A DNA stretch of 64,000 nt, from positions 806,001-870,000 of the forward strand of contig NZ_OBQF01000001.1 in the NCBI RefSeq assembly GCF_900220995.1, read 5' to 3'. The stretch is from Salinicoccus kekensis. Its GTDB lineage: Bacteria; Bacillota; Bacilli; Staphylococcales; Salinicoccaceae. The position numbers and the translations under genes are program-made. The stretch's first letter is position 1; each line of letters starts with the position of its first letter. The notes beneath the pieces are model-generated. The model saw only the letters and a program-made list of their open reading frames with translations, was not told the origin of the DNA and did not search any database. This document shows, in pieces, positions 17,726-27,270 of the stretch.

Positions 17726-20138
17726 AGTTTGCGACTATATTCACGAGTTTGCCCGGTACGACGATCACTTTCCGGATGGTCTTGTCCCGGATGTCATCCT
17801 GGATCCTGTTGGATTCGATTGCGATCCTTTCAAGATCTTCCTTCGATGCATCAGCGGGTACATTCCGCTTCTCTTTCACTTTGCCATTGACCTGGATGAC
17901 GATTTCCACTTCCTCTTCAACGAGTTTGGCTTCATCGTATTCCGGCCATTCCGCATATGCGACCGTACCGGTGTTTCCGAGCCTGTCCCATAATTCCTCG
18001 CCGATGTGCGGTGCGATGGCGGAAAGCATCTTCACGAAACCTTCGACATAAGTCTTTGAGACTTCTTCTTTCTTATAACACTCATTCACAAATACCATCA
18101 TCTGTGAAATGGCCGTGTTGAAGTCGAGGTTCGTATAATCCTCGGTCACTTTCTTCACCGTCTCGTTATAGACTTTATCGAGGTCCGGTGTGTCCTTATC
18201 CACGATCTTCGCATTGACTTCGCCGGTATCTTCATTGATGACGAGGCGCCATACGCGGTCAAGGAAGCGCCTGGAACCGTCAAGGCCGGTGGTGCTCCAT
18301 GCGATAGATGCATCAAGCGGCCCCATGAACATTTCATACATACGCAGTGTATCTGCACCATGTGAATAGACGATATCATCCGGATTGATGACATTCCCTT
18401 TGGATTTGCTCATCTTCTCGTTGCCTTCACCGAGGATCATGCCCTGGTTGAACAATTTCTGGAACGGCTCTTTCGTATGGACGATGCCGAGATCGTAGAG
18501 CACTTTGTGCCAGAAACGCGCATACAGCAGGTGCAGCACCGCATGCTCCGCCCCGCCGATATAGAGGTCGACCGGCAGCCAGTGTTTCAATTTCTCAGGA
18601 TCTGCAAGCGCCTCTTCATTATGAGGGTCGATGAACCTGAGGTAGTACCAGCAGCTGCCGGCCCACTGGGGCATCGTGTTCGTCTCGCGGCGCCCTTTGA
18701 CACCGTCCTCCCTCACGACTTCCACCCATTCCGGATTGTTTGCGAGCGGTGATTCGCCCGTGCCGGACGGCTTGATCGCATCCATCACCGGCAGTTCGAG
18801 CGGGAGCTCATCTTCAGGCACTGTGGACATCGTGCCGTCCTCCCAGTGGATCACCGGAATCGGTTCGCCCCAGTAACGCTGACGTGAGAACAGCCAGTCG
18901 CGGAGTTTATAGGTGGTCTTCTTCTCACCGTAATTTTTCTCTTCCAGTATTTCAAGCGACTTTTCAATGGCCTCTTCCGTCTCGAGTCCGTCGAGCTCGC
19001 CTGAATTGATATGCGGGCCGTTGCCTGTGTAGGCTTCCTCGTTGATGTTACCGCCCTCGACCACTTCAACGATCGGCAGGTCGAACTTGGTTGCGAATTC
19101 ATAGTCACGCTGGTCATGCGCCGGTACGGCCATGATTGCACCTGTACCGTATGAAGCGAGCACGTAATCCGAAATCCAGATCGGCAGCCTTTCACCGTTG
19201 AACGGGTTGATTGCATAAGCGCCTGTGAAGACGCCCGACTTATCCTTGGCAAGATCTGTCCGTTCGAGCTCACTCTTCATCGCTGCCTTATCCTGATAGG
19301 CCTTCACTGCATCCTTCTGCGCGTCGGTCGTGATCTTTTCCACGAGCTTATGCTCAGGTGCAAAAACGGCGTAAGTCGCCCCGTAGATCGTATCCGGACG
19401 TGTAGTGAACGCCGTGAACTGCTCATCGGTGTCCTCTATCTTGAAATCGATGTTTGCACCTTCGGATTTGCCGATCCAGTTGCGCTGCATATCTTTAAGC
19501 GACTCCGGCCAGTCGAGGTCATCAAGATCTTCGAGCAGACGGTCGGCATATTCGGTGATCTTGAGCATCCACTGCCTCATCGGCTTCCTGACCACCGGGT
19601 GGCCGCCGCGTTCAGACAACCCGTCGATGACTTCTTCGTTCGCAAGCACTGTGCCAAGCGCCTCACACCAGTTCACAGGTACTTCGTCTATATATGCAAG
19701 CCCTTTATTGTAGAGCTGGATGAATATCCACTGTGTCCATTTGTAGTAATGGGCATCCGTCGTATCGATTTCGCGGTCCCAGTCATAGCTGAAGCCGAGC
19801 TCTTTGATCTGACGGCGGAAATTATCGATATTCTTCTTATTGAATTCGCGGATATCATTGCCGGTATCGATGGCATACTGCTCTGCAGGGAGGCCGAATG
19901 CATCCCAGCCCATCGGGTGGAGGACATTATAACCCTGCATCCGCTTCATCCTTGAGACGATGTCGGTCGCCGTATAACCTTCCGGGTGCCCCACATGAAG
20001 CCCTGAACCGGACGGATACGGGAACATGTCCAGTGCGTAGAACTTCTTCTTATCATATTCTTCCTCGGTTTTGAATGTCTTGTTGGTTTCCCAGTATTCC
20101 TGCCATTTTTTCTCGATTTCTCTGTGGTTATAAGTCAT
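17724..20138 (-). CDS. leuS: Leucyl-tRNA synthetase
   Basis: 804 residues, full length for a bacterial LeuRS. HIGH-type motif [12 protein letters not shown] (about 40-51), the KMSKSKGN loop (about 577) and an editing (CP1) domain between them, with [11 protein letters not shown]. It charges tRNA-Leu. It is preceded by a T-box leader, so expression rises when uncharged tRNA-Leu accumulates. Single-gene transcript. Confidence 0.97.
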   Translation of the reverse strand: MTYNHREIEKKWQEYWETNKTFKTEEEYDKKKFYALDMFPYPSGSGLHVGHPEGYTATDIVSRMKRMQGYNVLHPMGWDAFGLPAEQYAIDTGNDIREFNKKNIDNFRRQIKELGFSYDWDREIDTTDAHYYKWTQWIFIQLYNKGLAYIDEVPVNWCEALGTVLANEEVIDGLSERGGHPVVRKPMRQWMLKITEYADRLLEDLDDLDWPESLKDMQRNWIGKSEGANIDFKIEDTDEQFTAFTTRPDTIYGATYAVFAPEHKLVEKITTDAQKDAVKAYQDKAAMKSELERTDLAKDKSGVFTGAYAINPFNGERLPIWISDYVLASYGTGAIMAVPAHDQRDYEFATKFDLPIVEVVEGGNINEEAYTGNGPHINSGELDGLETEEAIEKSLEILEEKNYGEKKTTYKLRDWLFSRQRYWGEPIPVIHWEDGTMSTVPEDELPLELPVMDAIKPSGTGESPLANNPEWVEVVREDGVKGRRETNTMPQWAGSCWYYLRFIDPHNEEALADPEKLKHWLPVDLYIGGAEHAVLHLLYARFWHKVLYDLGIVHTKEPFQKLFNQGMILGEGNEKMSKSKGNVINPDDIVYSHGADTLRMYEMFMGPLDASIAWSTTGLDGSRRFLDRVWRLVINEDTGEVNAKIVDKDTPDLDKVYNETVKKVTEDYTNLDFNTAISQMMVFVNECYKKEEVSKTYVEGFVKMLSAIAPHIGEELWDRLGNTGTVAYAEWPEYDEAKLVEEEVEIVIQVNGKVKEKRNVPADASKEDLERIAIESNRIQDDIRDKTIRKVIVVPGKLVNIVAN

Positions 20139-20165
20139 TTGGCTCCTCCTATTGTATGTAAAAAA

Positions 20166-20391
20166 GTATATAAAAATCCCATGTTCATAAAAACATGGGA
20201 CGATCTATCTGACCGCGGTACCACCCGCATTCACTTTGAAAGTGCATCTCTTGAATATTCAGTTGAATGGTATACAGACGAGTTCATACTGCACTGCTGC
20301 CGGTTCACACCACCACCGGTTCTCTTGGAACAGTGTCATACTACTACTTCTGTACAAGTACTAATATATGTCATTTGAAAAATATTAGCAA
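20166..20391 (-). promoter_or_regulatory. T-box leader and promoter of leuS
   Basis: Promoter: -35 TTGCTA (20391-20386), 17-bp spacer, -10 TATATT (20368-20363). The leader has the AGAAGTAGTAG stem I base and a CUC leucine specifier at 20282-20280 (GAACTCGTC). The T-box GGGTGGTACCGCGG (about 20228-20215) carries the TGG bulge for the tRNA acceptor end. A terminator follows (CCCATGTT/AACATGGG then T-run, 20199-20172). Uncharged tRNA-Leu would stabilise the antiterminator. Confidence 0.93.
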
Positions 20392-20404
20392 GCATAATCA
20401 GGAA

Positions 20405-20872
20405 TTATATGAGCTGCAGCCCTTCAATCGTGAGCAGCGTCGATTTCTTATCCAGCCCGCCCGTATAGCCGCCGAGGGTGCCGTCGCTGGAAATCACCCT
20501 GTGGCATGGGACGATGATTGAGACCGGGTTCTTCCCGTTGGCATTCGCCACCGCCCTCGAGTAATTGACGCCGCCGCACCTGAGTGCCAGCGCCTTATAG
20601 CTGATGGTCTGTCCGTAAGGTAATTTTCTCAGTTCATTCCATACTTTCTGCTGGAATTTCGTCCCTTTGAAAGATAAGTTCACCGGCACGGTGAATACCG
20701 TCCGCTCTCCATCGAAGTACTCACGAAGTTCTTCTCTGCACCGGTTGAGGACATCATTACCGCTGCCCTGCTCCCCTGGTGCATCCTTATAATCCAGACC
20801 GGTGATCTCCCCGTCTGCACTCCGTATCTCGAGCCATCCGACCGGACTGTCGTAATAGATTGTCTCTTCCAT
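20405..20872 (-). CDS. ogt: Methylated-DNA--protein-cysteine methyltransferase
   Basis: 155 residues. A suicide repair enzyme taking the alkyl group from O6-methylguanine. The active-site PCHR is in IIVPCHRVIS, the Arg-finger/helix-turn-helix region is FQQKVWNELRKLPYGQTISY, and ANGKNP precedes the active site. The N-terminal domain is short, as in Ogt of Firmicutes. It is divergent from ytqB. Confidence 0.94.
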   Translation of the reverse strand: MEETIYYDSPVGWLEIRSADGEITGLDYKDAPGEQGSGNDVLNRCREELREYFDGERTVFTVPVNLSFKGTKFQQKVWNELRKLPYGQTISYKALALRCGGVNYSRAVANANGKNPVSIIVPCHRVISSDGTLGGYTGGLDKKSTLLTIEGLQLI

Positions 20873-20975
20873 CCACTTCCCCCCCTTAAACTGAACTTCG
20901 TCTTCATAATAAAAACTTTATATTTTGTAGGAATGCCCCGCAACTGATATGGTATCATCTTTACGAGGTGATCAT

Positions 20976-21533
20976 ATGCTCATGAAAATACTGCCGGCCG
21001 CCAAAAAACTGATGGAGGAGGCTGTCTCCCCCGGTGATACGGTCGTCGACGCTACATGCGGCAACGGCCATGATACAAAATTCCTCTCAGAATTGACGGG
21101 GCCCGCCGGAAAAGTGTACAGCTTCGACATACAGAAGGCTGCAATCGACAATGCCCGGGAACTGACCAATGGATCCGGCAACATCGAATTCATACACGAT
21201 TCGCACGCCCGTGCCGAAAAATATATCGAAACGTCCATCCAGGCCGTCATGTTCAATCTGGGCTACCTGCCGCGGGGCGATAAGTCCATCACGACGGAAG
21301 GTGAATCGACCATCGAAGCAATCAGTCAGCTCTTTGAACTGTTGAAGCCCGGCGGCCGCATCGTCATCGTCGTCTACCACGGGCATGAAAAAGGGAAAGA
21401 GGAGAGGGATGCACTCTATAGATACCTGTCCGGATTCCCGCAGGAAGCAGCGGACATACTCGAGTACCGCTTCATCAACCAGAGGAACAATGCACCCTTC
21501 ATACTGTGTGTGGAGAAGGCTCATAAGACCTGA
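20976..21533 (+). CDS. ytqB: YtqB/MnmM-type SAM-dependent methyltransferase
   Basis: 185 residues, class I Rossmann methyltransferase. SAM motif VVDATCGNGHDTKFL, FDIQ at the end of strand 2, and AVMFNLGYLPRGDKSI, a signature of the YtqB family. YtqB has been assigned as MnmM, the methylase completing mnm5U at the tRNA wobble base in Gram-positives. ATG 20976 has GAGG 7 bases upstream; an earlier in-frame ATG at 20949 lacks a site. It is convergent with the ytpA-like gene. Confidence 0.85.
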   Translation: MLMKILPAAKKLMEEAVSPGDTVVDATCGNGHDTKFLSELTGPAGKVYSFDIQKAAIDNARELTNGSGNIEFIHDSHARAEKYIETSIQAVMFNLGYLPRGDKSITTEGESTIEAISQLFELLKPGGRIVIVVYHGHEKGKEERDALYRYLSGFPQEAADILEYRFINQRNNAPFILCVEKAHKT

Positions 21534-21545
21534 CGAAACCCCTTT

Positions 21546-22346
21546 TTAAAGCAGTCCGATCCTGAACAGCTGGGCATCGAAGAACTTCTCCAGGTGATAG
21601 AATGGGATTTCTATATTCTCGCGCTGGAAGATGCTGTGGTCTTCACTGTCCAGCATGATGATATGGAGATCTTTATTCTCGATCTTCTTTACATAATTCG
21701 CCGATATGAACGGTTCGATGATTTCATTGCCTTCTGTGAATATGGCGAGGACCGGTACATCGGGGAATTCATCCATGTTTTCAGTGGTGTTCTTCATCTG
21801 GTTGATCACGGTCTTATACCAGTGGTAGCTGACTTTGCCCACGATCAGCTCATCGTTCTCGTAGCGGTCCAGATAGTTTTTATCGGTCGTGAAGTCCTTC
21901 ATGCTGATGCCGGGGTTGAACCTGGTTTCATCGCTCGAAGTCCTGACACTCGTGATCAGGGTATTCTTGCGGTTGATGAACGACTGTTTGAATGATAACA
22001 ACGGATTCAACAGTGCAATCCCGTCAATATGAATATTATGCTGTTTGATCAATTCTATCGCAATCAGTCCGCCGAGGCCCTGCCCGATGACGAACGTGGG
22101 CAGCCGGTAGCCCCTGGTCATTTCAAACCATTCCATCACCCGGTCGATATATTGATAGAAATCGGTGATGTGTCCTTTATGAACCCTTGTGGTCTGTCCG
22201 TGCCCCGGCAGATCACCGGTGACGACATGATAGTTTGCATTTCTCAGCTGGCTGATCAGGCCGGTGTAGTACTCATGGTGTTCAAGCATATCATGTATGA
22301 CGACGACGACACCTTTCGGTTCATATTCCGTTTCCCATTTCCACAT
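21546..22346 (-). CDS. ytpA: YtpA-like alpha/beta hydrolase lacking the nucleophile serine
   Basis: 266 residues of the lysophospholipase/monoacylglycerol-lipase type. The lid region GDLPGHGQT and late acid and base positions (IFTEGNEIIEP, DSEDHSIF) are present. The nucleophile elbow reads IGQGLGG (residues 87-93) where active enzymes have GxSxG, so the catalytic serine is Gly90. B. subtilis YtpA is a lysophospholipase; this copy may be inactive or use another mechanism. The frame is intact and conserved in length. Confidence 0.8.
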   Translation of the reverse strand: MWKWETEYEPKGVVVVIHDMLEHHEYYTGLISQLRNANYHVVTGDLPGHGQTTRVHKGHITDFYQYIDRVMEWFEMTRGYRLPTFVIGQGLGGLIAIELIKQHNIHIDGIALLNPLLSFKQSFINRKNTLITSVRTSSDETRFNPGISMKDFTTDKNYLDRYENDELIVGKVSYHWYKTVINQMKNTTENMDEFPDVPVLAIFTEGNEIIEPFISANYVKKIENKDLHIIMLDSEDHSIFQRENIEIPFYHLEKFFDAQLFRIGLL

Positions 22347-22428
22347 TTAACGCAAGTCTCCTTCAGTCCTTTTATAAGTCACTATGATACAATTATTATA
22401 ACAACAATTGAATGAAAGGATAGTGCAA

Positions 22429-22932
22429 ATGATACTCGATTACAAAGGAATTGAACCACAGATTGATGAAAGCGCTTTTGTAGCCCCGAACGCAACGGTC
22501 ATCGGGGATGTCGTCATCGGAGAATATGCTTCGGTCTGGTTCGGCAGCGTGCTGAGGGGGGACATCGCACCCATCAGGATCGGCCGGCACAGCAACATCC
22601 AGGACCTCTCCGTCCTGCATGAATCACCGGACATGCCCCTCACTATCGGGGACCATGTCACCGTCGGCCATAAAGTGACGCTGCACAGCTGCACGATCGC
22701 GGACAACGCATTGATCGGCATGGATTCCACCATCCTGGACGGGGCCGAAATTGGCGAAGGGGCCTTCATCGGCGCCGGAAGCCTGGTCACGCCGGGCACC
22801 AGAATCCCGCCTGGGAAGCTTGCGTTCGGGAGACCCGCAAAAGTGGTGAGGGATCTGACTGAGGCTGACATAAAGGAAATGCAGCGGATCAATGAGACAT
22901 ACACCGGCCACATCCCCCACTATAAAAAATAG
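22429..22932 (+). CDS. Gamma-carbonic anhydrase-like hexapeptide-repeat protein
   Basis: 167 residues with left-handed beta-helix repeats throughout. Three zinc-ligand histidines of the gamma-class are in place: VLHES, then VGHKVTLHSC. Related to YrdA/PaaY/CaiE. Carbonic anhydrase activity is possible but often undetectable in this group. ATG 22429 follows AAAGGA by 8 bases; an upstream ATG at 22408 has no site. Divergent from ytpA. Confidence 0.85.
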   Translation: MILDYKGIEPQIDESAFVAPNATVIGDVVIGEYASVWFGSVLRGDIAPIRIGRHSNIQDLSVLHESPDMPLTIGDHVTVGHKVTLHSCTIADNALIGMDSTILDGAEIGEGAFIGAGSLVTPGTRIPPGKLAFGRPAKVVRDLTEADIKEMQRINETYTGHIPHYKK

Positions 22933-23055
22933 CACGCTTTAAAAATTCTAAATTTATACAATATTTTTCATGATTTTAATGTTACCGCTTTGGCTTTACG
23001 GGTAGACTGTATATTGATATGGGATACTGAATATAATTAAAGTAGGAGAGGTTTT

Positions 23056-24045
23056 ATGCCAGTATTACGAGATTTTTTCATACATCTTTCAGAAAATAAA
23101 GTACTCAATGAGGCAACAAAAAAAATCGGCCTGAAATTCGGCGCCGACAAAGTGGTCGGCGGCATCAAAGTCGAAGACACGATTGAGCGCATCAAGGATT
23201 TGAACGGCCAGGGCATGGGCGTCACATTCGACAACCTTGGCGAGTTCATCACCGAAAAATCGGAAGCGCTCCAGGAAAAAGGCAATATCATAGAAATGAT
23301 CAAAGCGATCGACGAACATGGGCTGGATGCCCACGGCTCGGTCAAATTATCGCAGATCGGCCTGCACATCGACTATGACTTCTGCCTTCAGAATGTGAGG
23401 GAGATCCTCACTGTGGCGAAGCAGGCGGACATGTTCATCAATCTGGATATGGAGAATTATGCGTCATATGACGATACCATCCGCCTCCTTGATACGGTGA
23501 GGGAGGAATTCGATAACGTCGGCACGGTGATCCAGTCATACTTATTCAATTCAAGGGAAGACATCATCAAATATAAGGATATGCGCCTGCGTCTCGTAAA
23601 AGGCGCATATAAAGAGGCACCGGAAGTCGCTTTCCAGGCGAAGAAGGATATTGATGCGGCATATATGAGGCTGATCAAGACCCATCTGCTGGAAGGCAGC
23701 GGCTACACTTCGATCGCGACGCATGACCACAATATAATAGAAGAGACGATCGACTTCATCAAAGAAAATGATATCCCCGATGACTCTTTTGAGTTTCAGA
23801 TGTTATACGGGTTCAGGAAGGACTACCAGAGGAACCTTGTGTCCCGCGGCTACAGGACGGTCGTCTACCTGCCGTTCGGCAAGGACTGGTATGCATACTT
23901 CATGCGACGTCTTGCAGAAAGGCCGCAAAACATCAACCTTGTCTTAAAAGGTGTGACGAAAGACAAGCGGGTCCAGACCGGTGCTGCAGTGCTTGCCGCT
24001 TCCGGTGCACTCCTTGCCGCCTACAGGCTCGTCAAAAATCAATAA
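23056..24045 (+). CDS. Proline dehydrogenase (FAD-dependent, single-domain)
   Basis: 329 residues, matching monofunctional ProDH of Gram-positives (PutB/FadM). It oxidises proline to pyrroline-5-carboxylate, passing electrons via FAD to quinone. Motifs: RLVKGAYKE, IATHDHN, FQMLYGFRKD, and the C-terminal YLPFGKDWYAYFMRRLAERPQN. The last 30 residues are hydrophobic, possibly for membrane contact. The P5C dehydrogenase is not in this window. Proline catabolism fits a lineage that handles osmolytes. Confidence 0.94.
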   Translation: MPVLRDFFIHLSENKVLNEATKKIGLKFGADKVVGGIKVEDTIERIKDLNGQGMGVTFDNLGEFITEKSEALQEKGNIIEMIKAIDEHGLDAHGSVKLSQIGLHIDYDFCLQNVREILTVAKQADMFINLDMENYASYDDTIRLLDTVREEFDNVGTVIQSYLFNSREDIIKYKDMRLRLVKGAYKEAPEVAFQAKKDIDAAYMRLIKTHLLEGSGYTSIATHDHNIIEETIDFIKENDIPDDSFEFQMLYGFRKDYQRNLVSRGYRTVVYLPFGKDWYAYFMRRLAERPQNINLVLKGVTKDKRVQTGAAVLAASGALLAAYRLVKNQ

Positions 24046-24051
24046 TAGAAG

Positions 24052-24078
24052 AAACCCCCGCAGATGCGGGGGTTTTAT
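24052..24078. terminator. Bidirectional terminator
   Basis: AACCCCCGCA/TGCGGGGGTT stem with a 2-base loop and a T-rich tail, between convergent proline dehydrogenase and the flavoprotein gene. Confidence 0.92.
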
Positions 24079-25487
24079 TTATCCAAATCCTCCATCGCCC
24101 CATCCACCATTCTGTTGATGTTTTCAACGAGGATGCGGACCGTGTTTGACAGATAATCCGAATCGAATGTCAGGTGGCCGATGGCATATATGCCGTTCAG
24201 AGTGCCGTACCTCGGGCTGATCACCCGGTGCCTCCTGTCGACCAGTATACCGCCGAGGCTGCCGGGTGCGATCAGCATGCGGTCCAGCATATTGGCGATT
24301 ACGGGCGAACCTTCTTTGGTGATATCCTTTTCCGGCCCTGTCGCGTTGATCAGCCAGTCGATTCCGTATGATGCATCATCCGTCCTGACGGTGAAATCCC
24401 CGTCAGACCGTACTTCACTGATATCGTCTATTATTTTAATCCGCCCTGCATCGGCCCATTCCACCAGCTGCTCCGCCACTTCTGCGGGCATCGGAGAATG
24501 ATTTTTATCGATGTAAGGATGGATCTCCTCCATGAAAATCTCTTTATCTTTTTTTGAAAAGTAGGGAAAAACCCTGCTGAATAAAGGATTCAGCGCAATG
24601 ATGAGATATTGCAGTTTCCCGACTTGACCGCTGTTGGCAATATCATATTTCAAATCTTCAAGCGTATTGCCGGAGTGCCTGTAAAAAAGGGATTCTTCAA
24701 TGTTTTGTGCAGCCATTTCCCTTCTGAACAATGTAACGACCGCTTCCAGTGGAATCAGATCATCTTCCATCAAGGCATCCAGCGCTTCCTCTGTGAAATG
24801 CCGGATTTCAAATTGATGGCTCTTTCCGCGTACGGAAGGCATGTCCCCGCTTCGCGAAAAGAGATGTACCCGGTCCTTCCCCCTTTCCAGCAGCAGGTAT
24901 CTGACACAGTCGATCGCTGACAATCCGGTGCCGAGGATGCCGATTTTTCCATCGGCGTCTTGCAGGCGTGCCTTGACGGGATAAGGGTCATGGACGAACT
25001 TTTCCATGCCTTCCAGGCCGTAAGGGTCTGCATAACCCATCTGCCCCATTGCCAGAAATACAAGGTCATATTTTTCAGAAGAGGTGTCTGTATCCACCCT
25101 GTAGGAAGCCTCTTCGGCATCATATATGATGTCGGTGACTTCCCCGAAGATGGGACGGACGCCTTCATTTGAAGCCGTGAGCCCCCGGAATAGATCCAGA
25201 GAGTACGCGCCGAAATGTTTCCTCGGATTGTAGTCATGTACGGGGAGCGACCGGGCTTTCAGCCAGTCCGTGAAATCACCGTCATCGGTGATCCTCATCT
25301 CATCAGTCGGTATATTGAGCAGAAGATGTTCGTTGTCATCCATATACGGCTTGCCCCGCCCCATCTTCTCCTCGGTATCATAAATGTCGATTTTCCAGCC
25401 ATCATGGGAGCCATGATGTGAAATGAGCTGCCGGGTGATATTGACACCGGCGACACCTCCGCCTATGATCGCTATTCTCAGACTCAT
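24075..25487 (-). CDS. FAD/NAD(P)-binding protein (NAD_binding_9 type)
   Basis: 470 residues. The N-terminal FAD site is IAIIGGGVAGVNI. A second dinucleotide site GILGTGLSAIDCVRYLL follows at about 183, and a C-terminal GIYAIGHLTF precedes the end. The layout matches the PF13454 family, distantly related to lysine/ornithine N-monooxygenases. No substrate can be assigned. It follows the ATP-grasp gene with about 70 bases between and may be co-transcribed. Confidence 0.75.
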   Translation of the reverse strand: MSLRIAIIGGGVAGVNITRQLISHHGSHDGWKIDIYDTEEKMGRGKPYMDDNEHLLLNIPTDEMRITDDGDFTDWLKARSLPVHDYNPRKHFGAYSLDLFRGLTASNEGVRPIFGEVTDIIYDAEEASYRVDTDTSSEKYDLVFLAMGQMGYADPYGLEGMEKFVHDPYPVKARLQDADGKIGILGTGLSAIDCVRYLLLERGKDRVHLFSRSGDMPSVRGKSHQFEIRHFTEEALDALMEDDLIPLEAVVTLFRREMAAQNIEESLFYRHSGNTLEDLKYDIANSGQVGKLQYLIIALNPLFSRVFPYFSKKDKEIFMEEIHPYIDKNHSPMPAEVAEQLVEWADAGRIKIIDDISEVRSDGDFTVRTDDASYGIDWLINATGPEKDITKEGSPVIANMLDRMLIAPGSLGGILVDRRHRVISPRYGTLNGIYAIGHLTFDSDYLSNTVRILVENINRMVDGAMEDLDK

Positions 25488-25556
25488 TTTTTTTGCCTCC
25501 CTGCAAAATTGCCAGATGAATATTATTGCAGCATCACTTCAAAGATTTCATGCAAG

Positions 25557-27083
25557 TCAGTTCTCATGACCTGCCTTCTTCAATCCGGCCACTTCTTTTT
25601 GTAATGCCTCGATGGCCCGCTTCATCTCATCAATATCATTTTTAAAGCCGCCTGCATCATCAGGCTCCATGCCTTCAGGCACTTCGAATCTATACATGAG
25701 CAGTGTATCCCATTCATTTTCCGAAGTCACTTCTATATGAAGTTTCGGGGTGAACCCCAGAAGAAAGAGGAGGAAATCTGTCAAATGCTTCTCAGTACCC
25801 GCAGCGATCAACTGTGTCCTGCCGTCATCGAGTTTCCTCATCCTGCCGCCGAGCCTGTGTCCGGCGGCGGCGTTGAATATCTCCTTCCTGTAACGGTCCA
25901 CGTCGCCTTCCAGTGTCAGTTCCCTGAGTTCAATCCCTTCCTTCGGCAGCGGCGGCAGGGTGACTTCCCTCGCCGTGCCCTTCCTCATGAAATTGATGAT
26001 CCTGTCATAGTCAAAGATGAAATACTCGTTTCTTCCTTTGTCCAAACCGGCAGTCTCGGGAAAATAGTAATCGATGATCGCCCCGGGCACATCCCTGAAT
26101 TTCCCTTCCACCGGGAATAAATGTCCGCCGATGTCCGGCCTGCAGTTGATTTCCAGCACCTTGTTCGAGTCCTGTTCCTCATCCATGATGATGTCCACCC
26201 CGGCCATGTTCATCCCCGGGATGCTCTTCACCGCATTGACTGCAGTCGCTTTGTAGTCTTCCGTCATATCATCGGTGATATCCACAGTGTCTGATGCGTC
26301 TTTTGCGAAAGTGCTGCTGGTCAAATTGATCCTTTCACCTTTTTTCGGAATGGAAGTGAAGGTGTATCCCTGGCTTTCCACAAAACTGACCAGATCATCA
26401 TTGATCTCAATCTGACTGCTTTTCAAGTGCGGGTTCATCCTGCGCTCCCGGTTCTTCAATTCTATCAATTCACCAACGGCACTCTCACCGTCTCCTGTTA
26501 TATTCGCCGGCACCCTTTTGAATGCGGCAATGACCTGATCTTCAATGACGTATGCACGCGTATCAAAACCCGCGGCATGACGCTCTATGATGATGTCGGT
26601 ATACCCCAGATCCCCATGGACATGGTCCAGTGCAGCGGTGAGGGATGCCCTGTCGGTGAGATTCGTATGTACGCCGATGGTCAGGCTCGCATGCGCCGGT
26701 TTTATGATCACCGGATAACCGAGGGTATCAGCGAAATCACAGATCTCCGTATAATCGGCATTTTTCACCTTGAGTACTTTCCCTTCAGGGACTGAGACCC
26801 CTGCTGCCGTTAAATATTCCTTCGTCAAAGATTTGCTCTTACCTATTTTTCTCGCTTCTTTTGCCACTTTATCCCCGAGCGACAGCTGGAATTTATATTC
26901 TTTGCCGCCGTACAACAGCTTATGACGGATTTTCAGTTCATTTTTGACAAAGACAGTCATGAATTTCACCTGTATCCCCCGCCGCCACGCTTCCAACGCA
27001 AGGCTGTATGTACTTATGCCCGCCCCGTACGCTTCAGTTGGATGATGAGCGAGCATCTCCTTCAAATTCAGTTCTTTTTGCAT
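25557..27083 (-). CDS. ATP-grasp ligase with C-terminal acylphosphatase-like domain
   Basis: 508 residues. Residues 95-340 form an ATP-grasp domain related to cyanophycin/glutathione synthetases (GYPVIIKPAHAS, IIIERHAAG, GVDIIMDEE, LEINCRPDIGGH). Residues about 375-435 look like an acylphosphatase fold (LGGRMRKLDDGRTQLIAAG), but the usual catalytic Arg and Asn positions are not recognisable, so that part is probably structural. A coiled coil ends the protein. ATP-grasp enzymes join a carboxylate to an amine or thiol; substrates are unknown. Confidence 0.72.
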   Translation of the reverse strand: MQKELNLKEMLAHHPTEAYGAGISTYSLALEAWRRGIQVKFMTVFVKNELKIRHKLLYGGKEYKFQLSLGDKVAKEARKIGKSKSLTKEYLTAAGVSVPEGKVLKVKNADYTEICDFADTLGYPVIIKPAHASLTIGVHTNLTDRASLTAALDHVHGDLGYTDIIIERHAAGFDTRAYVIEDQVIAAFKRVPANITGDGESAVGELIELKNRERRMNPHLKSSQIEINDDLVSFVESQGYTFTSIPKKGERINLTSSTFAKDASDTVDITDDMTEDYKATAVNAVKSIPGMNMAGVDIIMDEEQDSNKVLEINCRPDIGGHLFPVEGKFRDVPGAIIDYYFPETAGLDKGRNEYFIFDYDRIINFMRKGTAREVTLPPLPKEGIELRELTLEGDVDRYRKEIFNAAAGHRLGGRMRKLDDGRTQLIAAGTEKHLTDFLLFLLGFTPKLHIEVTSENEWDTLLMYRFEVPEGMEPDDAGGFKNDIDEMKRAIEALQKEVAGLKKAGHEN

Positions 27084-27224
27084 CGTATGTCATCTCCTTC
27101 TCCGACTCGTAATTATTGGTTGAAGGCATCTCCTCGAGGATGACCATCCATGAGGGAAGCCTTCTTACCAGTACCCTGTAATGGAATAAGGTAATTAAAT
27201 TTCACAGTGTACTTTTTCATATGA

Positions 27225-27255
27225 CAAAACCCCGTACATGAAGTACAGGGTTTTT
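27225..27255 (-). terminator. Terminator after the NERD-domain gene
   Basis: Minus-strand stem ACCCTGTAC/GTACGGGGT with a 5-base loop and one G-U pair, followed by TTTTG. Confidence 0.75.
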
Positions 27256-27270
27256 GTCCGTGTATGGAAA

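Noticed and set aside
23000-23045. SigB-like promoter before proline dehydrogenase (GTTACC-13-GGGTAG)
   Set aside because: The -35 matches only three of six consensus bases; too weak to list.
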